Both the position numbers and the translations under genes were made by a program. Positions 33,343 to 42,547 of a stretch of DNA of 49,568 bases are shown here, piece after piece (the stretch's first letter is position 1; each line of letters starts with the position of its first letter). Origin of the DNA: JADGHE01 sp035716025 (GTDB taxonomy: Bacteria > Pseudomonadota > Alphaproteobacteria > Rhizobiales > Xanthobacteraceae); the NCBI GenBank assembly GCA_035716025.1, contig DASTKH010000036.1, positions 1-49,568 of the forward strand, given 5' to 3'. The notes under the pieces were generated by a model, which was not told the origin of the DNA, did no database searches, and saw nothing but the letters and a program-made list of their open reading frames with translations.

Positions 33343-34530
33343 ATGAGCGCGACCGAACACGCGGGGCCACCGAAGGTGTCCCCGCTCTACGATCCTAGGG
33401 TGCGCAGCATCGCCTACCAGCTGGTGCTGTGCGGCATCGTTGCGTTCCTGGCCTACGGCGCCATCAGCAACGCCGCCGAAAATCTGGCGCGGGCCCGCAT
33501 CGCGTCGGGCTTCTCGTTCTGGAACGTCACCGCCGGGTTCGACATCAGCCAGACCCTCATCGATTATTCCCCGCAGACCTCGACCTACGGGCGGGCGTTC
33601 TGGGTCGGGCTTCTCAACACGCTGCTCGTCGCCGCTATCGGGATTGCCTTTGCAACGGTCCTCGGTTTCCTGATCGGGATCGCGCGACTGTCGCGCAATC
33701 TGCTTGTTGCACGGCTTGCGGCCGGCTATGTCGAGCTCATTCGAAACCTGCCGCTGCTCCTGCAGCTTCTGTTCTGGTACAATGCGGTGCTGAAGGCGCT
33801 GCCTCCGGTCCGCGAGAGCATTTCCGTCGGCGGCGCCCTTTTCCTCAACAATCGCGGTCTGTTCCTGCCGGAGTTCCGATTCCAGGGTGGAGGGCTTGCG
33901 CTACTTGCGGCCTTCGCGCTCGCACTCGCGGGTTCGATCAGCTTTGCGGCCTGGGCGGGCCGGCATCAGATGCGCACCGGCCGGCGGCCGCCGGTTCTCC
34001 CCCTCGTGATTGCACTTTTCGTCGGCTTGCCGTTCATGGTCTTGCTGACCGGGAGCGTGCATCTTGCCATCACCTTCCCGGAAGTCGGTCGCTTCAACAT
34101 CCGCGGCGGAACCGAGATCCTGCCGGAATTCGTCGCGCTGGTGTTCGGGCTCGTGATCTACACCGCCGCGTTCATCGCGGAAGTCGTGCGGGCTGGCATT
34201 CTGTCGGTTTCACGCGGCCAGACCGAAGCCGCCTATGCGCTCGGGCTGCGGCACGGCCTGACTTTGCGCCTCGTCGTCATTCCCCAGGCCATGCGCGTCA
34301 TCATCCCGCCGCTGACGAGCCAATATCTCAATCTGACCAAGAATTCCTCGCTCGCCGTCGCGATCGGCTATCCCGATCTCGTGCAGGTCTTCACGGGCAC
34401 GGTTCTCAATCAGACCGGACAAGCCGTCGAGGTGGTGGTGATTACCATGGCGGTGTATCTCACCATCAGTCTTCTGACCTCGCTCGTGATGAACATCTAC
34501 AACGCCCGCATGGCGCTGGTGGAACGATGA
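33343..34530 (+). CDS. aapQ: General L-amino acid ABC transporter permease AapQ
   Basis: First permease of the Aap importer, 395 residues with about eight membrane segments, larger than ordinary His/Glu/Gln permeases as is usual for AapQ. The signature AAYALGLRHGLTLRLVVIPQ is the EAA docking loop; VGLLNTLLVAAIGIAFATVLG and ELIRNLPLLLQLLFWY are typical of the family. The ATG at 33343 (MSATEHAGPPKVSPLYDP) has GGGGGAG upstream; the frame is open to 33253. aapM follows after 10 bases. Confidence 0.96.
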   Translation: MSATEHAGPPKVSPLYDPRVRSIAYQLVLCGIVAFLAYGAISNAAENLARARIASGFSFWNVTAGFDISQTLIDYSPQTSTYGRAFWVGLLNTLLVAAIGIAFATVLGFLIGIARLSRNLLVARLAAGYVELIRNLPLLLQLLFWYNAVLKALPPVRESISVGGALFLNNRGLFLPEFRFQGGGLALLAAFALALAGSISFAAWAGRHQMRTGRRPPVLPLVIALFVGLPFMVLLTGSVHLAITFPEVGRFNIRGGTEILPEFVALVFGLVIYTAAFIAEVVRAGILSVSRGQTEAAYALGLRHGLTLRLVVIPQAMRVIIPPLTSQYLNLTKNSSLAVAIGYPDLVQVFTGTVLNQTGQAVEVVVITMAVYLTISLLTSLVMNIYNARMALVER

Positions 34531-34540
34531 GGGGGCGGCA

Positions 34541-35716
34541 ATGACGGCGCTCGACTCCCTCAAAAATCTCGATCCCGAGCATGGCGTCGCCTATGTGCGG
34601 CAGGTGCCGGTCGCGCCGCAGACACCTCCGGTCACCGAACGCGGCATGTTGCGGTGGCTGCGCATGAATTTTTTCGCGACCCCGCTCGATGCGCTGATGA
34701 CGATCGGCGTCCTCCTGCTCATCGCCTGGGTCGTTCCGCCCTTCCTCGATTTCATGATCTTCGACGCCACCTGGTCGGGCCGAGATCGGGAGGCGTGCCT
34801 GTCCACGGTTGCCCGGCCGGAAGCGGGCGCGTGCTGGGCCTTCGTGCGCGACCGCTTCGCCTATTTCATCTACGGTTCCTATCCGCTCTCCGAGCGCTGG
34901 CGCGTCGACGTGTTCTTCGCGATGCTGGCGGTCGGCATTGTCTGGATGCTCAAGCTCGATGCGCCGCGCCGGGACCTCGGCGCTGTTTATTTCTTCATCG
35001 TTCTGCCGATCGTATCGTACGTACTGCTCACCGGCTTGCCGGCAATGGGGCTGCCGGAGGTAGATACGACCCTGTGGGGCGGCGTTCTCGTGACGATCGT
35101 GGTGGCCGCTGTCGGCATCGTCGTGTCCCTGCCGATCGGGATCGTGCTCGCGCTTGGCCGCCGCTCGGAGATGCCGGCGGTGCGCCTCCTTTCCGTGATC
35201 TACATCGAGTTCGTGCGCGGCGTGCCGCTCATAACGGTGCTGTTCATGGCAAGCGTGATGTTGCCGCTGTTCGTGCCGGAGGCCTATTCGCCCGACAAGC
35301 TCCTGCGGGCTCTCGTCGGCATTGCCATGTTCGCCTCGGCCTATATGGCTGAGGTGGTTCGCGCGGGCTTGCAGGCGATCCCCAAGGGGCAATACGAGGG
35401 GGCAATGGCGCTCGGCCTCGGCTACTGGCAGAGGATGCGCTTCATCATCCTGCCGCAGGCGCTGAAAATCACCATTCCCAATATCGTCAACACCTATATC
35501 GGCCTCTTCAAGGACACCACGCTCGTGTTCATCGTCGGTATTTTCGATCTCTTGAAGACGATCGAGGCTGCCCGCATCGATCCGCATTGGGCGACGCCGG
35601 TCACCAGCACGACGGGCTATGCCTTCGCGGCGATCTTCTATTTCGTCTGCTGCTACATGATGTCGCGTTACGCCAAGGGCGTGGAGGCGCGGCTGGCCCG
35701 CGCCGAACGCCGCTAG
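34541..35716 (+). CDS. aapM: General L-amino acid ABC transporter permease AapM
   Basis: Second permease, 391 residues. It has the AapM layout: a helix with WVVPPFLDFMIFDATWSG, a short cysteine-containing periplasmic part (EACLSTVARPEAGACWAF), then the permease core with YIEFVRGVPLITVLFMASVM and the EAA loop GAMALGLGYWQRMRFIILPQ. Ten bases follow aapQ; GAGGGGGCGG precedes the ATG. aapP follows after 16 bases. Confidence 0.96.
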   Translation: MTALDSLKNLDPEHGVAYVRQVPVAPQTPPVTERGMLRWLRMNFFATPLDALMTIGVLLLIAWVVPPFLDFMIFDATWSGRDREACLSTVARPEAGACWAFVRDRFAYFIYGSYPLSERWRVDVFFAMLAVGIVWMLKLDAPRRDLGAVYFFIVLPIVSYVLLTGLPAMGLPEVDTTLWGGVLVTIVVAAVGIVVSLPIGIVLALGRRSEMPAVRLLSVIYIEFVRGVPLITVLFMASVMLPLFVPEAYSPDKLLRALVGIAMFASAYMAEVVRAGLQAIPKGQYEGAMALGLGYWQRMRFIILPQALKITIPNIVNTYIGLFKDTTLVFIVGIFDLLKTIEAARIDPHWATPVTSTTGYAFAAIFYFVCCYMMSRYAKGVEARLARAERR

Positions 35717-35732
35717 GGCAGGGGGCGGGGAC

Positions 35733-36515
35733 ATGGACCAGACCACGGCCAGGCCGGACGAAGAGAACGCCCGCCGCGAGGCCGAGCCGGCGATCCAGAT
35801 CATCGGCTTGCACAAATGGTTCGGGGAATTCCACGTGCTTCGCGACATCAATCTCACCGTGGCGCGCGGAGAACGGATCGTCGTTTGCGGTCCCTCGGGT
35901 TCCGGCAAGTCGACCATGATCCGCTGCATCAACCGGCTGGAGGACCACCAGCGCGGCAGGGTGATCGTGAGGGGCATCGAACTCACCGGCGATCTCAAAC
36001 GTATCGAGGAAATCCGCCGCGAGGTCGGCATGGTGTTCCAGCACTTCAACCTGTTTCCGCACCTTTCGGTTATCGACAATTGCACGCTGGCGCCGATGTG
36101 GGTGCGCAAGCTGCCCCGCAAGGAAGCCGAGGAGATCGCGATGCATTTCCTCGCGCGCGTGAAGATACCCGAGCAGGCGCACAAGTTTCCGGGCCAGCTC
36201 TCGGGTGGCCAGCAGCAGCGCGTGGCGATCGCGCGAGCGCTGTGCATGAACCCGAAGATCATGCTGTTCGACGAGCCGACCTCGGCCCTCGACCCGGAGA
36301 TGGTCAAGGAAGTGCTCGACACGATGGTCGAACTCGCCGAGGAAGGGATGACGATGCTCGTCGTGACTCACGAAATGGGTTTCGCACGGCAGGTCGCCCA
36401 TCGCATCGTCTTCATGGACGAAGGCCAGATCGTCGAGGCCAACAGACCGGAAGAATTCTTCGCGCATCCGCAGCACGAGCGCACGAAGCTGTTCCTCAGC
36501 CAGATCCTGCATTGA
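35733..36515 (+). CDS. aapP: General L-amino acid ABC transporter ATP-binding protein AapP
   Basis: ATPase of the Aap importer, 260 residues. Walker A GPSGSGKST (53-61), Q-loop MVFQHFNLFPHLSV, signature LSGGQQQRVAIARAL, Walker B IMLFDEPTSALDPEMV and switch histidine in VVTHEMGFARQVA are all intact. The C-terminal FFAHPQHERTKLFLSQIL is typical of polar-amino-acid ATPases. Last gene of aapJQMP. No intrinsic terminator was recognised before the convergent sulfurtransferase gene, 127 bases away. Confidence 0.97.
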   Translation: MDQTTARPDEENARREAEPAIQIIGLHKWFGEFHVLRDINLTVARGERIVVCGPSGSGKSTMIRCINRLEDHQRGRVIVRGIELTGDLKRIEEIRREVGMVFQHFNLFPHLSVIDNCTLAPMWVRKLPRKEAEEIAMHFLARVKIPEQAHKFPGQLSGGQQQRVAIARALCMNPKIMLFDEPTSALDPEMVKEVLDTMVELAEEGMTMLVVTHEMGFARQVAHRIVFMDEGQIVEANRPEEFFAHPQHERTKLFLSQILH

Positions 36516-36642
36516 GGCGGCGCGACGTCGGCGCGGACAGTGAAGCGAGTCATCGCGCGCGCAGCGCAGCGCCTCGGCGCCGCGCGGCTGAGGCGGCGGC
36601 AACCCGGTTCAAAGCCGAAAGCTGAGGGGCGGGCGAGCGAGC

Positions 36643-37491
36643 CTAATCGGCAGGCCCCGAAGCGACGGGAAGATCGGGGCGGCCGCCCCACTCGCTCCAG
36701 GAGCCGTCGTAAAGAGCTTTGGGAGGCTTGCCGATCGTCTCGAGCGCAAGCCACAGGGTGGCCGCCGTTACGCCGGAGCCGCAGGTCGTGATGACCGGCT
36801 TGTCGAGGTCGACGCCCGCTTCCGCAAAGCGCCGGGCGATCTCCTCCGGCTTGGCAAGATGCCCGTTGTTGACGACCGAGCCGGCCGGTACGTTGCGGGC
36901 GCCCGGCATGTGCCCTCGGCGCAGGCCCGGCCGCGGCTCCGGCGCCTCGCCGCGGAATCGTTCGGCCGAACGCGCGTCGACGACCTGCGCGGTCCCCGAA
37001 TTCAGGGCAAGCGTCACATCGTCGGCGTTGGCGACCGCGTAGACATTCATGGCCGCCTCGAAGCGGCGCTTGGGCCGGTGCACGGCGCCCGACTCGATCG
37101 GGCGACCCTCTGATTTCCACTGCGGGAGTCCGCCATCGAGCACATGCACATCCGGGGCGCCGAAGACCCGAAAGGTCCACCACACGCGTGCGGCACCGGA
37201 CAGGCTGCCGGTGTCGTAGACCACGATCGTGCTGTCGCGGGCAATGCCGAGCGCGCCGACAGCCTCGGCGAATTGCGCGGGGCCGGGGAGCATATGCGGC
37301 AGGTCTGTCGAATCGTCGGCGATCTTGTCGATGTCGAAGAACACGGCGCCGGGAATGTGTTCAGCGAGATATTCGGAGCGGGCGTCGCGCTTTGCCGTGG
37401 GAAGATGGAACGACCCGTCCACCACCACGACGTCGGAATTGCCAAGTCGCTCGGCGAGCCAGGCGGTGGAGACCACGGCGGGGTGCGGCAT
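36643..37491 (-). CDS. sseA: 3-mercaptopyruvate sulfurtransferase (two-domain rhodanese)
   Basis: Transfers sulfane sulfur from 3-mercaptopyruvate to a thiol or cyanide acceptor. The 282-residue protein has an inactive N-terminal rhodanese domain (about 5-135) and an active C-terminal domain whose loop C237GSGVTA is the mercaptopyruvate-specific form (thiosulfate rhodaneses have CRxGx[RT]). IPGAVFFDIDKIADDSTDLPHML and the RRGHMPGARNVPAG region match SseA. The gene follows cysK and alaX on the same strand, 121 bases downstream, so it may be part of a cysteine-related group. Confidence 0.96.
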   Translation of the reverse strand: MPHPAVVSTAWLAERLGNSDVVVVDGSFHLPTAKRDARSEYLAEHIPGAVFFDIDKIADDSTDLPHMLPGPAQFAEAVGALGIARDSTIVVYDTGSLSGAARVWWTFRVFGAPDVHVLDGGLPQWKSEGRPIESGAVHRPKRRFEAAMNVYAVANADDVTLALNSGTAQVVDARSAERFRGEAPEPRPGLRRGHMPGARNVPAGSVVNNGHLAKPEEIARRFAEAGVDLDKPVITTCGSGVTAATLWLALETIGKPPKALYDGSWSEWGGRPDLPVASGPAD

Positions 37492-37612
37492 ATCGGCTCC
37501 TTCAGGGGCAAGGGCTACCGGCCCGATCCCGCAGAGTTAGCCACGACGCGCCGTTTCCGCAATCGTGGGGCAGGCGAGGTGGCGGATCGCCGCCCGTGGA
37601 GCACCCTCGCGC

Positions 37613-38332
37613 TCACACGAAAACGAGGCGCACGCGCCGGTTCTGCCGGCCCTTCTTCTCGATCTGGCTCACCCGCACGGCGCCGATTTCGCCGGTGCGG
37701 CGCACGTGTGTGCCGCCGCAAGGTTGAAGGTCGAAGCCCACGATTTCGACGAGACGCACGCGGCCGGTTCCCATCGGAGGCTTGACGGACATGGTCTTGA
37801 CCAGGCCGGGATTGGCCTCGAGTTCGGCGTCGGTGATCCAGCGGTCCCGCACTTCGGCGTTCGCCGCAACCATTTCGGCAAGGCGGGCCGAGATCGCGTC
37901 CTTGTCGAGCCCGGCCTCGGGGATGTCGAAGTCGAGCCGGCTCTCTGCTTCGTGCACGGACCCCCCGGTCACGGGATAGGGAAGAACCGCCGAGAGGAGG
38001 TGCAGGGCGGTGTGCATGCGCATGCGCGCATAGCGCAGGTCCCAATCGATCGTGAGACGCACCGGCGCGCCGACCGGCGGCCGCGCGGCCGCGGCGTCGG
38101 CCGGCACGAGCGCGATCTCGGTCTTCGCGGCGTCGGTGAAGACGGCCGTGGCGATCGAAAGCCGGGTCCCATCCTCGCTCTCAATCACGCCGCGGTCGCC
38201 GGGCTGACCGCCGGACGTCGCGTAGAAAACCGAACGGTCGATGAGAATGCCGCCCTCCTCGGTGAGGCCGGCGATGCGAGCCTCGCAGGTTCGCAGATAG
38301 GCATCCTCACGGAAAAGCAGATCGGTCGCCAT
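37613..38332 (-). CDS. Alanyl-tRNA editing protein (AlaX type)
   Basis: Free-standing relative of the AlaRS editing domain, 239 residues, which hydrolyses mischarged Ser- or Gly-tRNA(Ala). The N-terminal FYATSGGQPGDRG segment and the zinc site H107-x3-H111 (HTALHLL) with C205-x3-H209 (PCGGTHV) are intact. It ends with the basic KKGRQNRRVRLVF segment. The ATG (38330-38332) sits 8 bases after the cysteine synthase stop, so the two are likely one transcript. The longer open frame reaching 38833 is only antisense reading of cysK. Confidence 0.93.
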   Translation of the reverse strand: MATDLLFREDAYLRTCEARIAGLTEEGGILIDRSVFYATSGGQPGDRGVIESEDGTRLSIATAVFTDAAKTEIALVPADAAAARPPVGAPVRLTIDWDLRYARMRMHTALHLLSAVLPYPVTGGSVHEAESRLDFDIPEAGLDKDAISARLAEMVAANAEVRDRWITDAELEANPGLVKTMSVKPPMGTGRVRLVEIVGFDLQPCGGTHVRRTGEIGAVRVSQIEKKGRQNRRVRLVFV

Positions 38333-38340
38333 GCGGTCGT

Positions 38341-39375
38341 CTAGACGAAGGGCGGTTTGATGGTCGAGCGGCGTTCGAGCCAGCCGGGAACCGGCAGATT
38401 CCTGGAGCGCAGGAAGTCCGGGTTGAACAGTTTCGACTGATAACGGCTGCCGTAATCGGCGAGCACCGTGACGACCGTGTGTCCCGGCCCAAGATCCTTG
38501 GCAAGGCGGATGGCGCCCGCGATATTGATTCCCGAAGAGCCGCCGAGGCACAGGCCTTCGTGCTCCATGAGATCGAAGATCAAGGGAATGGCCTCTTCGT
38601 CGGGGATGAGATAGGGCCGATCGACCTTGATGTCGGCGATGATGGGCGTGACGCGCCCGAGTCCGATCCCTTCCGTCACCGATCCGCCCTCGCTCGCCTT
38701 CGCCTCGCCGTGTGCGAAGAGGCTGTACATGGCGGCGCCGCGCGGGTCGGCGATGCCGATCGCGATATCCTTCCTCTTTTCGCGCAGATAGGTCGAAACG
38801 CCGGCGACGGTGCCCCCGGTGCCGATTGCGCAAATGAATCCGTCAATCTTCCCGCCGGTTTGCTCCCAGATTTCGGGACCTGTCGTCTCGTAATGGGCTT
38901 TACGGTTGTCGAGATTGTTCCACTGGTCTGCGAAAAGGACGCCGTTCGGCTCGCTCCGGCGCAGCTCCTCGGCAAGCCGGCGCCCGACATGCTGGTAGTT
39001 GTTGGGGTTGGAGTAGGGGACCGCGGGGACCTCGACGAGCTCGGCGCCGCAAAGGCGCAGCATGTCCTTCTTTTCCTGGCTCTGCGTCTCGGGAATGACG
39101 ATGAGCGTGCGGTAGCCACGCGCGGAGGCCACGATCGCGAGCCCAATTCCGGTATTCCCCGCCGTCGCCTCCACCACGAGGCCGCCCGGCTTGATTTCCC
39201 CGCGCTTTTCCGCTTCGAGGATCATATGACGGCCGGCGCGATCCTTAACGGACTGGCCCGGATTCATGAACTCGGCCTTGCCGAGGATCGTGCACCCGGT
39301 CGCCCGCGAAGGGCCCTGGAGCTTGATGAGCGGGGTGTTGCCTATGGCGTCGACAACGTCATTACGAATGGGCAT
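38341..39375 (-). CDS. cysK: Cysteine synthase / PLP-dependent beta-replacement enzyme
   Basis: Fold-type II PLP enzyme, 344 residues. PLP lysine K44 is in NPGQSVKDR, the carboxylate loop is EATAGNTGIGLA and the phosphate loop is IGTGGTVAG. It makes cysteine from O-acetylserine and sulfide, although the longer C-terminus (residues 310-344, NPDFLRSRNLPVPGWLE) resembles the cysteine-synthase A variants of alphaproteobacteria. A candidate promoter TTGCGA-N17-TAGCCT lies on the minus strand at 39408-39436. Followed closely by alaX. A related cystathionine beta-synthase activity cannot be excluded. Confidence 0.92.
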   Translation of the reverse strand: MPIRNDVVDAIGNTPLIKLQGPSRATGCTILGKAEFMNPGQSVKDRAGRHMILEAEKRGEIKPGGLVVEATAGNTGIGLAIVASARGYRTLIVIPETQSQEKKDMLRLCGAELVEVPAVPYSNPNNYQHVGRRLAEELRRSEPNGVLFADQWNNLDNRKAHYETTGPEIWEQTGGKIDGFICAIGTGGTVAGVSTYLREKRKDIAIGIADPRGAAMYSLFAHGEAKASEGGSVTEGIGLGRVTPIIADIKVDRPYLIPDEEAIPLIFDLMEHEGLCLGGSSGINIAGAIRLAKDLGPGHTVVTVLADYGSRYQSKLFNPDFLRSRNLPVPGWLERRSTIKPPFV

Positions 39376-39491
39376 GGACCGACCGCAAAAGCCAAAAGGA
39401 TGCCGTCAGGCTAGCCAAGCACGCCGGCTGTCGCAACCAAGGTGCGGACGTCCGCCGCAATAATGCCCTCGGTCATCGGGTAAATACCCTC

Positions 39492-40088
39492 ATGCGTTGG
39501 ACGCTGCGGATTCTCGCGCTGCTCGCGGTTTTGCTGGCCGCCTACACGGTGTGGCCGTTCGTCGATCTCTATCGGCTCGGCCTTGCACTTGAGCGCAACG
39601 ACACGGCGGCGCTGGCCCAGCGGGTGGAACTGCGCTCCCTGCGTCCTTCGCTGGCGCGCCAGATTTTTGCCGCCTATCTGCGGCTCACGGGGAAGGAAAG
39701 CGCTCTCTCCGGCGTTCTCAACGACACAGCGGTCCGAATCGGCGCTGCGGTTGCGGATCGCGCCCTGGGCAGCTTGATCGAATTCGGGCAGATCGTCGCC
39801 CTCGTGCGGCAGGGGCTTGCAGGGGGCGCCGCGGCAGCGAGCGTGGAGGCCGCTCCGGTGCCGCTGCTGCCGCTCGATCTCAATGCGCTTTGGACGGTCT
39901 ACGCAAGTTCCGAATACCGGTTCGACAAGTTCTACGTTTCGGTGCCGCCGGCCCTTCCGCCGGACCAGCGCTTCCGGCTACGCCTGCAACTCACGCAGTG
40001 GACCTGGAAGCTCTACGACATCGAATTGCCGCCGAAATTGCGTGCGCAACTCGCCGAAAAGCTGATCAACGCCAGCGCGCCTCAATAG
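39492..40088 (+). CDS. DUF2939-family protein
   Basis: Protein of 198 residues with an N-terminal membrane anchor or signal (LRILALLAVLLAAYTVWPF) followed by the DUF2939 pattern: a YRLGLALERNDTAALAQRVE helix pair, then SLRPSLARQIFAAYLR and a C-terminal RFRLRLQLTQWTWKLYDIEL beta region. Function unknown. It is divergent from cysK with a 116-base gap, and its stop lies 152 bases before the M24 peptidase. DUF2939 proteins are common, poorly studied membrane-associated proteins in proteobacteria. Confidence 0.85.
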   Translation: MRWTLRILALLAVLLAAYTVWPFVDLYRLGLALERNDTAALAQRVELRSLRPSLARQIFAAYLRLTGKESALSGVLNDTAVRIGAAVADRALGSLIEFGQIVALVRQGLAGGAAAASVEAAPVPLLPLDLNALWTVYASSEYRFDKFYVSVPPALPPDQRFRLRLQLTQWTWKLYDIELPPKLRAQLAEKLINASAPQ

Positions 40089-40240
40089 AGAGTTTCCGCC
40101 GCGCCTGCCTGCAGCAGGCCGGACAGGCGGCGGTGTGCTTGGCCGCATCCCGGCGAGGCGTTAAGCTGCCGCCGCACGCCCCGGGACGGCCGCACCCGTA
40201 CCCTCAAGGGCGGATACGCAACCGAGGGAGGCAAACGGTC

Positions 40241-41449
40241 ATGCTCACCGCCGCCAGGCAGGAAAAGCCGTCCGGCGTCAAGGCGCCTTTCGATACCGAC
40301 AGGCTCGACGGGCTGATGGAAGACGCAGGGCTGGACGTCATCCTCGCGACCTCCAAGCACAACGTGCAATATCTGATGGGCGGTCACCGCGCGCTCTTCT
40401 TCGATTACATGGATGCGATGGGGGTGAGCCGGTATCTGCCGGTCATGGTCTATCCGAAGGGCGCGCCCGACAAGGCCGCATATTTCGGCCATCGGCTCGA
40501 AGGCCACCAGAAACAGGTCAAGGCGTTCTGGACGCCGACGGCCGAGACGTCGACATCCGGATCGGTGGACGCGGTCGAGAAGGCGATCGCCTATCTGCGC
40601 CATATCGGCCTGAAGCCACGCCGGGTTGGCGCCGAGCTCGGCTTCTTGCCGCTGGATGCGGGCAATGTTCTACGCGCCGCTTTTCCGGATGCCGAGCTTG
40701 CCGACGCAGTGTATCCGCTCGAGCGGCTGCGCATGCGCAAGACGCCCGAAGAACTCGCACTGTTGCGCAAGGCATCCGATCTCGTGATCGAATCCATGGA
40801 GGCGGTGATCGCCAATCACGGCCCGGGCGCGACGAAGCGCGAACTCGTCGAGGCCTTGCGTCGGGAGGAGGTCAATCGCGGGCTCACCTTCGAATACTGC
40901 CTCATCGCCGCGGGCGCGAGCCATAACCGAGCACCCTCCGAGCAGCGCTGGGAGAAGGGCGACGTGCTGTCGATCGATTCCGGCGGCAACTACCAGGGCT
41001 ATATCGGCGATGTCGCCCGCATGGCGATTCAGGGCGAGCCGGATTCCGAGCTCGTGGACCTTCTTGCCGAGGTCGACACCGTGCAGCAGGCCGCTTTCAA
41101 GGCCGTGCGGGCCGGCGCACAAGGCGGCGACATCTATGTCGCGGCCGAGCGGGCGCTCGCCGCCTCGCCGAACCACAATTGCACGGAATTCGTCGCCCAC
41201 GGCATGGGCCTCGTCAGCCACGAGGCGCCGCATCTCACCGCCTCGGGCCCGGTGCCGTACAGCGATGAGGATGCGCGCCGGCCGCTTGAAACCGGCATGA
41301 TCATTTCCGTCGAGACGACCATCCTGCATCCGCGCCGCGGCTTCATCAAACTTGAAGACACGATCGCGGTGACCGACACAGGTTACGAAATGTTCGGCAC
41401 CGGCGCGCGCGGCTGGAATCGCGGCGGCATCCGCGCGGCGGCACGCTAA
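40241..41449 (+). CDS. M24-family metallopeptidase (Xaa-Pro dipeptidase/creatinase-like)
   Basis: Pita-bread-fold enzyme of 402 residues: creatinase-like N-terminal domain (1-170) then the M24 domain. Metal ligands appear in IDSGGNYQGYIGD (two Asp), FVAHGMGLVSHEAP (His), MIISVETTI (Glu) and FIKLEDTIAV (Glu). The ATG at 40241 has a GAGGGAGG ribosome-binding site; the open frame upstream to 39890 is antisense-like. Members hydrolyse X-Pro dipeptides or have moved to creatine/ectoine-type substrates; which applies here is not clear. A 9-bp stem-loop follows, before the alpha/beta hydrolase. Confidence 0.92.
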   Translation: MLTAARQEKPSGVKAPFDTDRLDGLMEDAGLDVILATSKHNVQYLMGGHRALFFDYMDAMGVSRYLPVMVYPKGAPDKAAYFGHRLEGHQKQVKAFWTPTAETSTSGSVDAVEKAIAYLRHIGLKPRRVGAELGFLPLDAGNVLRAAFPDAELADAVYPLERLRMRKTPEELALLRKASDLVIESMEAVIANHGPGATKRELVEALRREEVNRGLTFEYCLIAAGASHNRAPSEQRWEKGDVLSIDSGGNYQGYIGDVARMAIQGEPDSELVDLLAEVDTVQQAAFKAVRAGAQGGDIYVAAERALAASPNHNCTEFVAHGMGLVSHEAPHLTASGPVPYSDEDARRPLETGMIISVETTILHPRRGFIKLEDTIAVTDTGYEMFGTGARGWNRGGIRAAAR

Positions 41450-41469
41450 CGGAGGCCGTGCTCTTTCGC

Positions 41470-41492
41470 GCGGACGGCGTCCTGCCGTCCGC
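41470..41492 (+). terminator. Stem-loop after the M24 peptidase
   Basis: Perfect 9-bp stem GCGGACGGC / GCCGTCCGC (41470-41478 and 41484-41492) with loop GTCCT, followed by CTTGCTTTCT. It lies 20 bases after the stop codon and 35 before the next start, so partial termination or mRNA protection between the two genes is possible. Confidence 0.45.
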
Positions 41493-41527
41493 CTTGCTTT
41501 CTCCCATTGAACCGAAGGGGACGACCA

Positions 41528-42397
41528 ATGCCGTTGGCGAATGTGCGCAGTGTCGCGATCAACTACCGGGTGATCGGCGAGACTGGCCCCTGGCTTGCCC
41601 TGATGCCGGGCGGCCGGCGCGGCCACGAGGAGTTCCTCCCCCTTGCCGGAAAGATCGCCAAAGGCGGCTTTCGCGTGTTGCTGCACGATCGGCGCAACAC
41701 GGGTGCCTCCGACGTCGCCTTCGACGCGAGCGAGGCCGAAGACGCCCACTGGGCGGAAGACCTGCACGCTCTGCTCGGCCAACTCGGAGCGTTGCCGGCT
41801 TTCGTCGGCGGCTCGTCCTCGGGGTGCCGGACCTCGCTCTTGTTCTATCAACGCCACCCGCGCGACGTGCGCGGCCTGCTTCTGTTCCGCGTGACCGGCG
41901 GCGCGTTCGCGGCCGAGCGGTTGCCGGAAAATTACTACAGCCAGTTCATTCGCGCAGCGGAGAAGGGCGGCATGGAGGCAGTTGCCGCGATGGAGCATTG
42001 GCGCGAGCGCATCGCGGCGCGCCCCGAGAACCGCGAGCGCCTGCTCGACATGCCCAAGGAACGCTTCCTCGATGTGATGACCAAGTGGCGCGAGATGTTC
42101 CTCGCGGGCGCGCACCATCCGGTGATCGGTGTCAGCCGCGAGGACCTGCAGGCCATCGACGTGCCGGTCATCGTTATTCCCGGCAACGACAAAATTCATT
42201 CGGGTCCGAGCGGACGTACCGCGGCGGCGCTCATTCCGGGGGCGACGCTGCACGAACTGCCTGTCGAGGACACGGACCGAGACCTCGTCCCCTACGAGGA
42301 GTGGGCGCCTTATGAGGACGAGATCGCGGAGGCCTTCATCGCCTTCATGAGGCAGGCGATGGAGCGGAAAACACGGCCGGCCGCGGCCGCTTCCTGA
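41528..42397 (+). CDS. Alpha/beta hydrolase
   Basis: Alpha/beta-hydrolase-fold protein of 289 residues. The oxyanion region LMPGGRRGHEEF, LLHDRRNTGASD and the nucleophile elbow GGSSSGC (S97) are clear. An acid is likely in VIVIPGNDKIHSG. The late histidine is not obvious: the end reads LPVEDTDRDLVPYEEW, with H246 just before (TLHELPVED) as an unusual candidate. A strong AAGGGGA site precedes the ATG at 41528. The gene ends at a perfect terminator. Substrate unknown; it may act with the M24 peptidase upstream. Confidence 0.87.
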   Translation: MPLANVRSVAINYRVIGETGPWLALMPGGRRGHEEFLPLAGKIAKGGFRVLLHDRRNTGASDVAFDASEAEDAHWAEDLHALLGQLGALPAFVGGSSSGCRTSLLFYQRHPRDVRGLLLFRVTGGAFAAERLPENYYSQFIRAAEKGGMEAVAAMEHWRERIAARPENRERLLDMPKERFLDVMTKWREMFLAGAHHPVIGVSREDLQAIDVPVIVIPGNDKIHSGPSGRTAAALIPGATLHELPVEDTDRDLVPYEEWAPYEDEIAEAFIAFMRQAMERKTRPAAAAS

Positions 42398-42449
42398 AAA
42401 GCGTTTCGGCACCGGCCAGCGCTGCCGGACGAGGAGCGGACGCACGGGG

Positions 42450-42490
42450 CCGAGGCATGGTGCCACGTCCACCATGCCTCGGCGGTTTTT
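42450..42490 (+). terminator. Rho-independent terminator
   Basis: Perfect 13-bp stem CCGAGGCATGGTG / CACCATGCCTCGG (42450-42462 and 42470-42482), loop CCACGTC, then CGG and TTTTT (42486-42490). It lies 52 bases after the hydrolase stop. The clearest intrinsic terminator in the window. Confidence 0.9.
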
Positions 42491-42547
42491 GGCGCCAAAC
42501 ACGCAAAAGTGTGCGGATCATATTCCGATTTCGCACCAATGCGGGCT

